Made by a program: the position numbers and the translations under genes | In this document: one piece after another, positions 27,367-38,392 of the stretch | Position numbering within the stretch: position 1 is the stretch's first letter | How the letters are laid out: each line of letters begins with the position of its first letter | Notes under the pieces: generated by a model | What the model saw: the letters and a program-made list of their open reading frames with translations, nothing else | Told to the model about the DNA's origin: nothing | The model's database searches: none | DNA from: Allosaccharopolyspora coralli | GTDB lineage: Bacteria > Actinomycetota > Actinomycetes > Mycobacteriales > Pseudonocardiaceae | Assembly (NCBI RefSeq): GCF_009664835.1 | Contig: NZ_CP045929.1 | Location: 3,782,001 to 3,846,000 of the forward strand | Length of the DNA stretch: 64,000 nucleotides | Direction: 5' to 3'

Positions 27367-27402
27367 GCACGGGCACAGCGCGCCAGCGTCGGTCGGTGGA
27401 TC

Positions 27403-27807
27403 TCACTCAACTGTGGAATGACACACCAGGCCGGGTGCCACCTCGCTGAGCACGACGAAATCGTGGTCCCGGTGCAGCAGCGTGGCCTGCTCCCGGATCG
27501 CCACGGCCGCAATGACACAGTCCAGCAACGAACGCACGGTTCTCCCTGTCGCCCGAGCTGCCCGAAACAGCTCAGCGGCCGTGTCGAAGTCGGTGTACGA
27601 CTCCACCGCAAGCGGCACAGCACTGTCCAGAACATCGCTCACCATGGCCACACGGCGTGGCGAGACACCGGCCAAGACCTCCATCCGCACGGGCGGAGTG
27701 GTGGCAAGAAGCTGAGGTTCCCCGCGCAGCTCCTGAACTGCCTTGTCCGCGGTCGAACCGGTAGCGCGGAGCCATTCGATCCACACGGACGTGTCGACCA
27801 AGATCAC
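27403..27807 (-). CDS. vapC: VapC-type PIN-domain toxin
   Basis: PIN-domain ribonuclease of about 134 aa. Metal-binding acids are visible: Asp in ILVDTSVWIEW, Glu in RMEVLAG, Asp in SLLDCVIAAVAI, and Asp in LLHRDHDFVVLS. VapC toxins cleave tRNA or rRNA unless bound by VapB. The GTG at 27807 forms a GTGA overlap with the vapB stop; the GTG at 27813 is an alternative. Confidence 0.93.
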   Translation of the reverse strand: MILVDTSVWIEWLRATGSTADKAVQELRGEPQLLATTPPVRMEVLAGVSPRRVAMVSDVLDSAVPLAVESYTDFDTAAELFRAARATGRTVRSLLDCVIAAVAIREQATLLHRDHDFVVLSEVAPGLVCHSTVE

Positions 27808-28019
27808 TCCCACTCGATCACCCGGCTACCCCCACGCAGTTCCTCCAGATCGAGGTCGAAACCGATGCCGTGCAACGACTCGAGAGCTTCCGTCGTCAGT
27901 CGCGGTCTCGCGACTCGACGGAGGGCGAAGTCCACGGCTTCACGCTTCGACCCCAGGCGGTAGCGATCCATGACATTGGCAATCAACTCGTCATCAATGT
28001 CGATGTTCGTTCTCGTCAT
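27804..28019 (-). CDS. vapB: VapB-type antitoxin
   Basis: 71-aa ribbon-helix-helix antitoxin. MTRTNIDIDDELIANVM followed by LGSKREAVDFALR is the type-II VapB/MazE9-like DNA-binding pattern, and the acidic C-terminal tail (DLDLEELRGGSRVIEWE) should wrap the toxin. TATTCT lies 6 nt before the ATG with no Shine-Dalgarno, and repeats at 28018-28047 overlap this promoter, fitting autoregulation by the VapBC complex. Confidence 0.9.
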   Translation of the reverse strand: MTRTNIDIDDELIANVMDRYRLGSKREAVDFALRRVARPRLTTEALESLHGIGFDLDLEELRGGSRVIEWE

Positions 28020-28047
28020 ACACCAAGAATACACCACGAAGGTGTAT
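28018..28047. promoter_or_regulatory. Probable VapB operator
   Basis: ATACACC occurs at 28018-28024 and 28029-28035 and in inverted form (GGTGTAT) at 28041-28047. The last two form an inverted repeat with a 5-base spacer. The site covers the -10 box and the vapB start codon. Confidence 0.65.
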
Positions 28048-28538
28048 CAGAGATCGAGAGCGAAGCTGAGCAGGCGGACCTCAGGCAGCGGTCGCCAGTC
28101 GTACTCGGGACGACGGTAGAAACCGCTGCGGCGGTACATGGCCTGGGCCTGAGTCATCGATTCCTGGCTGAACAGCACGATGCGGTCGAGCTCGTACGAA
28201 CGCGCCTCGGCGACGACCGCCTCCAGCAACGCCCGGCCGACCCCGCTGCCATGGTGTTCGGGCACGACCGCCAACATCCGAAGCTCTGCCTCCCCCGGCC
28301 GCGCAGCCTCGGCCCACCCGCTGCCGTGCATCGCGAAGGTCGCCGTCCCCACCACGGAGTCGCCCTCCACCGCGACCAGCAGCGTCGCCTTCTCGGCGCG
28401 CGCCGACGCGTCGCGCAGCACTTCCGTGTAGTCCTCGTCGCCGTCGAGATGGCCACCCTCGACGTACGCCCGCACCGTCAGGGCGCCCACCGCGTCGAAC
28501 TCCTCCGGCTGCGCCCGTCGGATCGTCCTCGTCTGCAT
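28047..28538 (-). CDS. GNAT-family N-acetyltransferase
   Basis: 163 aa, single GNAT domain. The acetyl-CoA pyrophosphate loop reads VVPEHHGSGVGRALLEAV (Q/RxxGxG/A type), preceded by the beta-4 strand ELRMLAVV, with MYRRSGFYRRPEYDW at the end. The substrate is unknown. ATG at 28538 before MQTRTIRRAQPEEF. It lies directly downstream of ligA on the same strand (35-bp gap) and may be cotranscribed. Confidence 0.9.
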   Translation of the reverse strand: MQTRTIRRAQPEEFDAVGALTVRAYVEGGHLDGDEDYTEVLRDASARAEKATLLVAVEGDSVVGTATFAMHGSGWAEAARPGEAELRMLAVVPEHHGSGVGRALLEAVVAEARSYELDRIVLFSQESMTQAQAMYRRSGFYRRPEYDWRPLPEVRLLSFALDL

Positions 28539-28573
28539 GAACCGATCCTGCCATCCGCGCGCCGACGGGACGC

Positions 28574-30769
<2,196 letters not shown>

Positions 30770-30814
30770 CTAGCGAGCATCCCCGACACCACCCGTCGGC
30801 GACTCCCACCCCGC

Positions 30815-30844
30815 GGGTGGCAAATTCGCGCGAATTTGCCACCC
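30815..30844. repeat. Family-D palindrome
   Basis: A perfect 30-bp palindrome, half-site GGGTGGCAAATTCGC, 55-84 bases upstream of the ligA start. It shares its AT-rich core with 22588-22613. Confidence 0.85.
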
Positions 30845-30945
30845 CTCCATCCACAGGCGCCGGGGTTGTCCACAGGGTTCGGGCTCGATTCGCCGAGTTC
30901 GTCACTCGTGCGAGGTGTGTCGCGCTCGACCGGGTGAGTGGTCGA

Positions 30946-31620
30946 TCAGGCCGAGGCGTCGGGAGTCGTGGGGCCGGAGGCGACGGAGCGGACGACATCG
31001 CGGAACTCCAGTAGCCCGACGGCGCCGTCCGGTTCGAGCAGCGCCGTCTCCACCCGGCCGAGACGGTCCGCAGCGAGTCGCTCCCCGAGTACCGCCTGCA
31101 ACGGCAGGAACGTCAACGCCGTCCGCTCCGCCTCCTCCAGGTCCGCGAACCCGGGATGATGCACCGCCACGTCGACGAGCCCTTCGGCATGGTCGACCTG
31201 CGCAGCGAGCCGCACCTGCGACAACGCGTACTGGCCGCCGTGCAGGTTCACCGTCACCTGCGTCGGGTCCGGCACCGGCGGGATCGAGTCGTGGTACTCC
31301 CAGTTCTGGTCGTCCGCAGGCGCCGCCGCCTTCCACGCGTCGGTGACCGCCCGCAGCTCGGGGTCCGCCTGCGCACTGACGACGAGCGCGAACAGCGCGT
31401 TCTCCCCCTGCTCGATCGAGACGATCAGATCCGGGTGCACGCTCGCGACGGCCTCGGCGAGCGGGTGGTCGAGGCGATGCGGCTGTCCGTCCCCGAGCGC
31501 GGCGCTGACCTGCGGCTGGAGCTCGTCGTCCCAGAGCTGCCAGAACGCGCGGACCCGGTCGGCGAGATCGGGCCCGGCTTCCCGCTCGGTACGGTCTCGG
31601 CGGCGGAAGAGCTTCAGCAT
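30946..31620 (-). CDS. Uncharacterised protein, 224 aa
   Basis: Not recognised. MLKLFRRRDRTERE at the N terminus is followed by a soluble, acidic alpha/beta-type sequence with many Asp, Glu and Val residues and no membrane segment or known motif. DLIVSIEQGENALFALVVSA and WEYHDSIPPVPDPTQVTVNL are the most regular parts. Codon use is normal, so it is probably a real gene. A weak CACAAT box lies 6 nt before the ATG. It follows the MetE-like gene on the same strand. Confidence 0.75.
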   Translation of the reverse strand: MLKLFRRRDRTEREAGPDLADRVRAFWQLWDDELQPQVSAALGDGQPHRLDHPLAEAVASVHPDLIVSIEQGENALFALVVSAQADPELRAVTDAWKAAAPADDQNWEYHDSIPPVPDPTQVTVNLHGGQYALSQVRLAAQVDHAEGLVDVAVHHPGFADLEEAERTALTFLPLQAVLGERLAADRLGRVETALLEPDGAVGLLEFRDVVRSVASGPTTPDASA

Positions 31621-31743
31621 GGCCCCATTGTGCCGCGCGGCGACGCGACGCCGTGGCCGATTCCGGTGACTGCCACGCGCGATCGGCATCAGCGAGCACC
31701 GTGGGGCCCGCAGAGCGAACGACCTCGGCCTGGCGCCCGCTGG

Positions 31744-32787
31744 TCAGCCCGTCGGGTTCTCCGCCTCGTCGACGAACAGCTTGCCGAGGTCGCGCACCAG
31801 TGACAGCGCTCGCCGAGCCCACTCCGGAGAGGCTCCGGCGAGTCCGCACGCCGTCGTGGCCACGGTTCCCTCGGCGAGGATCCGGCGCGAGAAGCCGAGC
31901 CGCGCGGCAAGGTCGAACGCAGGCAGCGCGAGTTCCCGCAGATCGGGGCGCTCGGACGGATCGGTTCCCGGCACGAGCCCGAGGAACAGGCTGGTGCCGC
32001 CGTCCCACGCCTCCCCGAGTTCGTCGGCGAACGAGCCCGTGACCTCACCCATCCCGGTCGCGTCGAGTGACACCGCGCCCGCTCCGGCGCGGCGCAGCAG
32101 GCCGACCGGGGGCCTGCGCGCACAGCAGTGCGCGATCACGGGTTCGCCGGTCGCTTCGCGCAACGGCGCGATGACCTCGCCGAGCAGACTTTCGACCTCG
32201 GGTACCGGGACCGCGGGCACCGTGCCGTAACCGCTCGGCGTCGGCAGGTCGCCGCGCAGCACTCGCGGCAGCGTCGGCTCGTCGAGTTGGAGCACCACAC
32301 GTGCCCCCGTGCGCTCGATCATGCGCTGCACGTGCGCGCGGAGCCCCTCGATCAACGAGGTCGTGAAGTCCCGCAACGCACCGTGGTCAGTGAGAACGCG
32401 GTGACCGCGTTCCAGTTCGATGCCGGCGGCCAACGTCCACGGGCCTGCCGCCTGCACCTTCAGCAGCGCGGGCGGCGCGCCGGCCTCGGCCACCGCCTGC
32501 TCCATCGCATCGAGGTCCCAGCGCATCAGGTCCTGCGCCCGGCGCTGATCACGTCCCGGTTTCGCGGTGACCCGGTAGCCGGACGGCACCACCTCGACCG
32601 CGAGGTCGACGAGCATCCCCGCGGTCCGGCCGAGCGAGTCGGCGCCGACGCCGCGTGCGGGCAGTTCGGGGAACGGCACGAGATCCGGTAGCTCCCCCAC
32701 CGAGATCCGAGCCGCTTCCTCCGCGTCCACACCGGGCATCGAGCCGGTGGCGGTCGCCGTCCCTGGGTTCCACGGAAAGTCGGTCAC
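31744..32787 (-). CDS. MetE-like (cobalamin-independent methionine synthase C-terminal) protein
   Basis: 347 aa, corresponding to the catalytic TIM barrel of MetE; mycobacterial Rv3015c has the same position and type. Possible zinc ligands are seen in IAHCCARRPP and in the C-terminal TTACGLAG. LKVQAAGPWTLAAGIEL and LQLDEPTLPRVL match the barrel core. It lacks the N-terminal MetE domain, so the methyl donor may differ from polyglutamyl-folate; the reaction is unknown. The GTG at 32787 has GATAAT 6 nt upstream, pointing to a leaderless mRNA. Confidence 0.85.
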   Translation of the reverse strand: MTDFPWNPGTATATGSMPGVDAEEAARISVGELPDLVPFPELPARGVGADSLGRTAGMLVDLAVEVVPSGYRVTAKPGRDQRRAQDLMRWDLDAMEQAVAEAGAPPALLKVQAAGPWTLAAGIELERGHRVLTDHGALRDFTTSLIEGLRAHVQRMIERTGARVVLQLDEPTLPRVLRGDLPTPSGYGTVPAVPVPEVESLLGEVIAPLREATGEPVIAHCCARRPPVGLLRRAGAGAVSLDATGMGEVTGSFADELGEAWDGGTSLFLGLVPGTDPSERPDLRELALPAFDLAARLGFSRRILAEGTVATTACGLAGASPEWARRALSLVRDLGKLFVDEAENPTG

Positions 32788-32851
32788 CGAACCATTATCG
32801 ACACCCAGGAACAGCCGCACCTTCTCCCCCACCCCGAGCAGACCGGCCGCC

Positions 32852-32905
32852 GGGGCGAACGGCACCCTCGCCTCGTGTGGTGAGGCGAAAGTGCCGTTCG
32901 CCCCG
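32852..32905. repeat. Family-A inverted repeat in a divergent promoter
   Basis: A full copy that ends 25 bases before the dienelactone hydrolase start. It would place its right arm at the -35 position of the TACGCT promoter at 32919. Confidence 0.85.
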
Positions 32906-32930
32906 TTGTGACGGGCGCTACGCTCCCGAC

Positions 32931-33653
32931 ATGGAGACGATCGAGCTGACCGAGACCGCACGCCGACGCGGCGGTTCCGCGCGGTTGCATGCCCACCTGG
33001 TGCGCCCGTCGGGTGAGGGACCGTGGCCCGGGGTCGTCATGCTGCACGAAGCGTTCGGGGTCAACGACGTCTTCCTGCGCCAGGCCGAACGCCTGGCCGA
33101 ATCCGGTTACCTTGCGATCGCGCTGGACCTGTTCAGCGACGGAGGGGCCCGTCGCTGTCTCGTTCGGACGTTTCGGGCGATGCTGTCCGGGGAGGGCGCG
33201 TCGTTCGTCGACATCGACGTCGCTCGCTCCTGGCTTGCCGAGTCCTCCGAATGCACCGGAAAGGTCGGCGTCATCGGCTTCTGCATGGGCGGCGGTTTCG
33301 CACTGCTCACCGCCGGTAGCGGCTTCGACGCGGCCTCGGTGAACTACGGCCAGTTGCCGAAGGAACTCGACGCGGTGGCGGCGGATGCGTGCCCGGTGGT
33401 CGGCAGTTTCGGGAAGAGGGATGTGACGTTGCCGAATGCCGCCGTCAAGCTCGACAAAGCGCTCACAGCCGCCGGAGTCCCGAACGACGTCAAGGAGTAC
33501 CCGCAGGCGGGGCATTCCTTTCTCAACGACGCCGAGATCGGACCGAGGCCGTTGCGCCCGCTGATGCGCGTCGCCGGTGTCGGACCGGAACCCGACTCGG
33601 CGACGGACGCGTGGCGCCGAATCGACGACTTCTTCGCCGCCCACCTGCGCTGA
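32931..33653 (+). CDS. Dienelactone hydrolase family protein
   Basis: 240 aa alpha/beta hydrolase. The DLH triad is visible: Cys in VIGFCMGGGFAL (instead of Ser), Asp in GKRDVTLP, His in QAGHSFLND, and the conserved Glu in MLHEAFGVND. True dienelactone hydrolase opens dienelactones in chlorocatechol breakdown; many family members have other ester substrates, so only the family is claimed. TACGCT lies 6 nt before the ATG without a ribosome site. Confidence 0.9.
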   Translation: METIELTETARRRGGSARLHAHLVRPSGEGPWPGVVMLHEAFGVNDVFLRQAERLAESGYLAIALDLFSDGGARRCLVRTFRAMLSGEGASFVDIDVARSWLAESSECTGKVGVIGFCMGGGFALLTAGSGFDAASVNYGQLPKELDAVAADACPVVGSFGKRDVTLPNAAVKLDKALTAAGVPNDVKEYPQAGHSFLNDAEIGPRPLRPLMRVAGVGPEPDSATDAWRRIDDFFAAHLR

Positions 33654-33675
33654 CCTCTCAGCGGGAACGCCTTCG

Positions 33676-34464
33676 TCAGCGTGCAGACCACAGATCGCGC
33701 AGCAGCGGGTGCACGATGTCCGGGCGTTGCTGGTGCGGCCAGTGCGACGCGCCTGGAACGCGCACGAGCTTCGCACCGATCCGATCGGCCGTGGCACCGG
33801 CGCACGCCATGATCGGTTTCCCGCCGTACTCACGGTAGTTCTCCGGAGCGTCCTCCCAGGTTCCGGTGAGGACCAGCTTCGGCCAGTCCCGCGCCGCGAG
33901 CACGGCGGCGTCGACTTCCACCTGCCAGGCCGGGAGCTCCGTGAGCGCCGCCCGGGAGGCGCGCACCATTTCCGGTGTCGTCTCCTCCGGGGGCTCGAAC
34001 CCCACGCTCTCGTAGCTCAGCCGGACCAGGTCCTCATCGGACAGTTCCGGTGGAACCGCCTGCAGAGCTTCACGATTGCGTTCGAGCGCCGTCGCGACCA
34101 CGGGATCGTCCGCGGCGAGCTGGAAACACGCGGGTTCGATCAGCGTCAACGACCGCACGGCCTGCGGCGCCCGTGCAGCGGCGATCATCGCGACCACACC
34201 ACCCGACGAGTGTCCCAGCAGGTGCGCACCGTCAGCGAGCAACTCCACGACGTCGTCAGCGTCCCGGACACAATCGCTGCACTCCACGTCCGGACTGCGT
34301 CCGTAACCACGACGGTCCGGCACCACCAGCCGATACCGGTCCGCCAGTTCGCGTTGCGTCTCGAACCCGAGCGGCGCGTCGCCCCATGTCCCGGAGCCGT
34401 GTACCAGCACCACCGGCTCGCCACGGCCACTGTCGTCCCACACCGTCACTGCCACCGCACCCAT
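33676..34464 (-). CDS. Alpha/beta hydrolase
   Basis: 262 aa. LLGHSSGGVVAM is the nucleophile elbow (GHSSG), VVLVHGSGTWG the oxyanion region, and GASHWPHQQ carries the catalytic His. Substrate unknown. Converges with the dienelactone hydrolase gene, leaving 22 bases. Confidence 0.87.
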   Translation of the reverse strand: MGAVAVTVWDDSGRGEPVVLVHGSGTWGDAPLGFETQRELADRYRLVVPDRRGYGRSPDVECSDCVRDADDVVELLADGAHLLGHSSGGVVAMIAAARAPQAVRSLTLIEPACFQLAADDPVVATALERNREALQAVPPELSDEDLVRLSYESVGFEPPEETTPEMVRASRAALTELPAWQVEVDAAVLAARDWPKLVLTGTWEDAPENYREYGGKPIMACAGATADRIGAKLVRVPGASHWPHQQRPDIVHPLLRDLWSAR

Positions 34465-34489
34465 GACTCGATCATGCCACCAGCTGAGA

Positions 34490-34620
34490 AGATGCGGGAG
34501 TGGGTTTGCTCGGTGGGTCGGGTGGCGGATGCGTACGGGGTGACCGCCCGGCGGCTCCGCCGCTGAGACGACAGCTCATGCTGCGATAACCCTCGAGCCG
34601 GGAAACCAGACCGCGACCAG
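34490..34620. repeat. Degenerate family-F sequence
   Basis: GGGTTTGCTCGGTGGGTCGG at 34502 onward matches the family-F consensus, but the long hairpin arms are lost; only a short GGCGGCTCCGCCGC hairpin remains. Nothing else is seen in the 174-base gap between the hydrolase and mnmA. Confidence 0.5.
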
Positions 34621-34638
34621 GGTGAGTGCGACCGGCGT

Positions 34639-35727
34639 TCAGCGGGTGCCGGAAATCAGTGCACTGCCGAGGACCAGGTCACCCGAGTCTTCCGGGCGGT
34701 AGAGGACGATCGCCTGACCGGGGGCGACGCCGCGTAGCGAGTCGCGGAGACGGACGCGCACGACGTCCTCCTCATCGACCTCGACGACCGCGTCCGCGGT
34801 GCTGCCGTGCGCCCGTACCTGCACGACGCAGTCCGTCGGCTCCTGCAGCGGCTCATCCGGCCAGACCGGCCGGTTGGCGTCGATCTCGGTGACGCCGAGA
34901 TCCTCGGCCGAGCCGACCTTCACCGTGCCCGAGACCGGTTCCAGCGACAGCACGTAGCGTGGCCGCCCGTCCGGCGCAGGCTCGTCGATACCGAGGCCCT
35001 TGCGCTGTCCCACGGTGAATCCGTGCACGCCGGTGTGTTCGCCGAGCACAGCACCGGAATCGTTGTCCACGAGCTGACCCGGCGACTGCCCGAGCCTGGA
35101 CTCCAGGAACTTCTTGGTGTCACCGTCGGGAATGAAGCAGATGTCGTGGCTGTCCGGCTTGTTCGCCACCGCGAGATCGCGCTCGTCGGCTTCGGCGCGC
35201 ACCTCGGACTTCAGCGAAACCCCCAGCGGGAACATCGAGTGCCGCAACTGTTCCGGGGTCAGCGAGGCGAGCACGTAGGACTGGTCCTTGTCCTCGTCCC
35301 TGCTGCGCCGCAACGACGGCACTCCATCCACAACGGACAGCTGTGCATAGTGGCCGGTGCAGACCGCGTCGAAACCGAGCCCCATCGCCTTGTCCAGCAA
35401 CGCCTCGAACTTGATCTTCTCGTTGCAGGTCAAGCACGGGTTCGGGGTCCGCCCTGCGGCGTACTCGCCGACGAAGGTGTCGATGACCTCCTCGGTGAAC
35501 CGCTCGGCGAAATCCCACACGTAGAACGGGATCCCGAGGATGTCGGCCGCCCGCCGGGCGTCGTGCGAGTCCTCGACCGTGCAGCAGCCGCGCGCACCGG
35601 TGCGCAGCGTGCCGGGTTTGGCCGACAGCGCCAGATGCACGCCGGTCACGTCGTGTCCGGCCTCGACCGCTCGGGCGGCGGCCACCGCCGAGTCGACACC
35701 GCCGCTCATCGCCGCCAGCACTCGCAC
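34639..35727 (-). CDS. mnmA: tRNA 2-thiouridylase MnmA
   Basis: Thiolates U34 of Lys, Glu and Gln tRNAs with sulfur passed on from a cysteine desulfurase. The PP-loop [13 protein letters not shown] is near the N terminus, the catalytic cysteines are in [12 protein letters not shown] and [10 protein letters not shown], and [11 protein letters not shown] marks the C-terminal domain. 362 aa. GTG start with GGAGG 6 nt upstream, one base after the iscS stop, so the two partners are cotranscribed. Confidence 0.96.
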   Translation of the reverse strand: MRVLAAMSGGVDSAVAAARAVEAGHDVTGVHLALSAKPGTLRTGARGCCTVEDSHDARRAADILGIPFYVWDFAERFTEEVIDTFVGEYAAGRTPNPCLTCNEKIKFEALLDKAMGLGFDAVCTGHYAQLSVVDGVPSLRRSRDEDKDQSYVLASLTPEQLRHSMFPLGVSLKSEVRAEADERDLAVANKPDSHDICFIPDGDTKKFLESRLGQSPGQLVDNDSGAVLGEHTGVHGFTVGQRKGLGIDEPAPDGRPRYVLSLEPVSGTVKVGSAEDLGVTEIDANRPVWPDEPLQEPTDCVVQVRAHGSTADAVVEVDEEDVVRVRLRDSLRGVAPGQAIVLYRPEDSGDLVLGSALISGTR

Positions 35728-35728
35728 G

Positions 35729-36961
35729 TCACACCTCCGTCTTCGCCACGGACGGCGCCGAGAGCCGGCGCAGCCCGGGAACTCCCGCGCTCCTGGCACG
35801 CTCCACGGCGGGCCCGATCGCCGCCACGAGTGCACGCACGTCCTCCCGCGTGGAGGTGTGCCCGAGCGAGAACCGCAGCGAGCCGCGCGCGGCCTTCGAC
35901 TCGGAGCCGGTGGCCAGCAGCACGTGGCTCGGCTCGGCCACACCCGCCGTGCACGCCGACCCGGTCGAGCATTCGATGCCCTGCGCATCGAGCAGCATCA
36001 ACAGACTGTCGCCCTCGCAGCCGGGAAAGGTGAAGTGCGCGTTGCCCGGCAGTCGCGACGGTCCACCGCCGACGACGCCCCGGCCCGCATCGCCGTTGAG
36101 CACCGCGTCCGGCACCGCTGCGAGCACGCCGGAGACGAGTTCGTCCCGCAACGCCGTCAGCTCCGGAACGTGCCGCTCGCGGACACCGACGGCCGAGCGG
36201 ACTGCGGCTGCGAGGCCCAGTATTCCCGGCGTGTCGAGCGTGCCGGAGCGGACCTCGCGCTCCTGGCCGCCGCCGTGCAACACGGGCGTGCACTCCACGT
36301 CCCGGGAGAGCAGCAGCGCGCCGACTCCGTACGGACCGCCGACCTTGTGTCCGGTCATCGTCAGCGCCGACGCCCCGCAGGCCGCGAAGTCCACCGGCAA
36401 CGTCTCCACGGCCTGAACGGCGTCGGTGTGCAACGGCACCCCGTAGCGCTGCGCGACTGCGGCGAGGTCGGCCACCGAGTTGACCGTGCCGATCTCGTTG
36501 TTCGCCCACATGGCTGTGACCAACGCCACTTCGTCGCCGTGTTCGGTGAGTGCTGCCTCGAGCACCTCCGGCCGCACCCGACCGTCGCGGTCGGCTTCCA
36601 GCCACGTGACCTCGGCGCCCTCGTGCTCGGCGAGCCAGTCGACCGCGTCGAGCACCGCATGATGCTCCACCGCCGAGGCGAGCACCCGGCGACGACGTGG
36701 GTCCGTGCCGCGGCGCGCCCAATAGATGCCCTTCACCGCGAGGTTGTCGCTTTCGGTGCCGCCGGCGGTGAAGACCACTTCCGAGGGGCGGGCGCCGAGT
36801 ACTTCGGCGACGGTCTCGCGGGACTCCTCCACCGCACGGCGCGCCTTGCGGCCCGAAGTGTGCAGCGACGAGGCGTTGCCCAGCCGGGACAGCGCCTCGC
36901 TCATCACCGCGACCGCCTCCGGGCGCATCGGAGTGGTCGCAGCGTGGTCCAGGTACGTCAT
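35729..36961 (-). CDS. iscS: Cysteine desulfurase, IscS/NifS class
   Basis: PLP enzyme that removes sulfur from cysteine for tRNA thiolation and Fe-S clusters. [14 protein letters not shown] opens the protein, the PLP lysine lies in [17 protein letters not shown], the cofactor-stacking His in VEHHAVLDA, and the active-site Cys loop in [19 protein letters not shown]. Length 410 aa. The ATG overlaps the stop of the MFS gene (ATGA). Confidence 0.95.
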   Translation of the reverse strand: MTYLDHAATTPMRPEAVAVMSEALSRLGNASSLHTSGRKARRAVEESRETVAEVLGARPSEVVFTAGGTESDNLAVKGIYWARRGTDPRRRRVLASAVEHHAVLDAVDWLAEHEGAEVTWLEADRDGRVRPEVLEAALTEHGDEVALVTAMWANNEIGTVNSVADLAAVAQRYGVPLHTDAVQAVETLPVDFAACGASALTMTGHKVGGPYGVGALLLSRDVECTPVLHGGGQEREVRSGTLDTPGILGLAAAVRSAVGVRERHVPELTALRDELVSGVLAAVPDAVLNGDAGRGVVGGGPSRLPGNAHFTFPGCEGDSLLMLLDAQGIECSTGSACTAGVAEPSHVLLATGSESKAARGSLRFSLGHTSTREDVRALVAAIGPAVERARSAGVPGLRRLSAPSVAKTEV

Positions 36962-38328
36962 GACGACCCCAGGATAGTCCTCCCCGAGCGCCGGGCGAGG
37001 GCCGCACCCACCAGCGCCGACGCGGCGAGCAGCACGTCCACGATGACCACGCCCCTGGTCGGTGCGTCGGTGGAAGCCAATGCGGTCACGAGAACTCCGG
37101 CGAGGCCGATCAGCACGGTCTGGGTGAGCATGTCCGAGAGCTGCAACGCCGACGAGTGGAACCCTTGCTCGCTGCGCGGCGACAAGGCCAGGACGCGCAC
37201 GCCGGTACTCGCGACCGCGATCCCCATGCCGCATCCGCCGACCGCCCACAGCAGGAACACCATCCAGTGCGGCCCCCACGCGGGCGCGGTCACCGTCAGG
37301 CCCGCGGTGGCGATCGCGACGAGCGTGAGACCTGCGGCAACGATGTGCTCACGGCTCAGATTGCTGTTGCGGCTCTGCCAGAGCGCCCCGAGTGTCCACC
37401 CGAGGGAACCGATGGTGAGTGGGATTCCGGCGGTCGCAGGCGAGTAGTCGTGCACCGCGGTGAGTGTGAGCGGCACGAACGCTTGGGCCGCGAAGAAGGT
37501 CCCGGCGAGCAGACCACGCGAGAGCACCATCACCGGGATGCCGGGACGACCGCGCAGGGTGCCTGCCGGAAGCAGCACCCGAGTGCTGGCCAGCAGCGCC
37601 GCCACCGACGCAACGCCCAAGGCCAGGGACAGCCACGACGGGTTCTGCGCCGCCCATGTCAGCCCGACCGCGCCGCCGGCGGCTCCGAGCGCGGCCAGCG
37701 GCAGACCGGAACGGGCCGGCGCGGCGACCTCGGGCGGGCTGAGGCGGCGTAGCGACGGGGCGAGCAGCACTGTGCCCACGGCCACCAGCGGCGCGAGACC
37801 GAGGAACACCCACCGCCAACTCAGGTGTTCGGTCAGCAACCCGGCCACGGCGGGGCCGACCAGGGCGGGCACCACCCACGCGGTCGACAGCGCGGCGAAC
37901 GCTTTCGGCCGGTCTTCTTCCGGGTAGACGCGGGCGATCATCACGTAGAGGGCGACGACCTGGCCGCCCGCTCCGACACCTTGCAGCGCACGAGCCACGA
38001 GCAGCACCGTCATGTTCGGGGCGAGCCCGGCGAGCAGCAGCCCGACAGCGAACGTCGGCACGGCCAGCAGCAACGGCAGGGCGGGGCCGTGCCGGTCCGC
38101 GAGCCGGCCGCCGAGGACCGTCGAGACCGCGCTCGTGGCCATGAACACCGTGAACGGCCACGAGTAGAACCGCTCACCTCCGAGCTCGTTCACCATCGTC
38201 GGCAGCGCCGTGGCCAACCCCATCGCCTCGAACGCGATGAGCGTCACCAGCAGGATCAGCCCAAAGGTGAATGCGCGCCGCTGCGGATGCCACAGGGCAC
38301 TGGTCGACTCCGTCCGCACAGTCGTCAT
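36958..38328 (-). CDS. MFS transporter, multidrug-efflux type
   Basis: 456 aa with 12-14 predicted membrane helices. The motif after helix 2 reads [15 protein letters not shown] (DHA motif A) and helix 5 shows a motif-C-like stretch ([13 protein letters not shown]). This fits a drug:H+ antiporter; substrate unknown. The ATG at 38328 is chosen, with an ATG four codons upstream as alternative; neither has a good ribosome site. It is translationally coupled to iscS, an unexpected partner. A family-C repeat lies in its leader. Confidence 0.85.
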   Translation of the reverse strand: MTTVRTESTSALWHPQRRAFTFGLILLVTLIAFEAMGLATALPTMVNELGGERFYSWPFTVFMATSAVSTVLGGRLADRHGPALPLLLAVPTFAVGLLLAGLAPNMTVLLVARALQGVGAGGQVVALYVMIARVYPEEDRPKAFAALSTAWVVPALVGPAVAGLLTEHLSWRWVFLGLAPLVAVGTVLLAPSLRRLSPPEVAAPARSGLPLAALGAAGGAVGLTWAAQNPSWLSLALGVASVAALLASTRVLLPAGTLRGRPGIPVMVLSRGLLAGTFFAAQAFVPLTLTAVHDYSPATAGIPLTIGSLGWTLGALWQSRNSNLSREHIVAAGLTLVAIATAGLTVTAPAWGPHWMVFLLWAVGGCGMGIAVASTGVRVLALSPRSEQGFHSSALQLSDMLTQTVLIGLAGVLVTALASTDAPTRGVVIVDVLLAASALVGAALARRSGRTILGSS

Positions 38329-38344
38329 GCCGACCAGCATCCCA

Positions 38345-38389
38345 GCGTGAGCCTTTGTGGTTGCTATAGCCACCACAAAGACTCACGCC
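38345..38389. repeat. Family-C inverted repeat
   Basis: GCGTGAGCCTTTGTGGTTGC pairs with GGCTATAGCC-side sequence ending AAAGACTCACGC. It lies 3 bases beyond the stop of the upstream MetE-like gene and before the MFS gene. Confidence 0.8.
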
Positions 38390-38392
38390 TCT

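Noticed and set aside
32852-32961. N-terminal extension of the MetE-like protein through the repeat
   Set aside because: The open frame upstream of 32787 translates the family-A repeat (ANGTFA-like peptide), which recurs in unrelated gaps; the family start and the GATAAT box support GTG at 32787.
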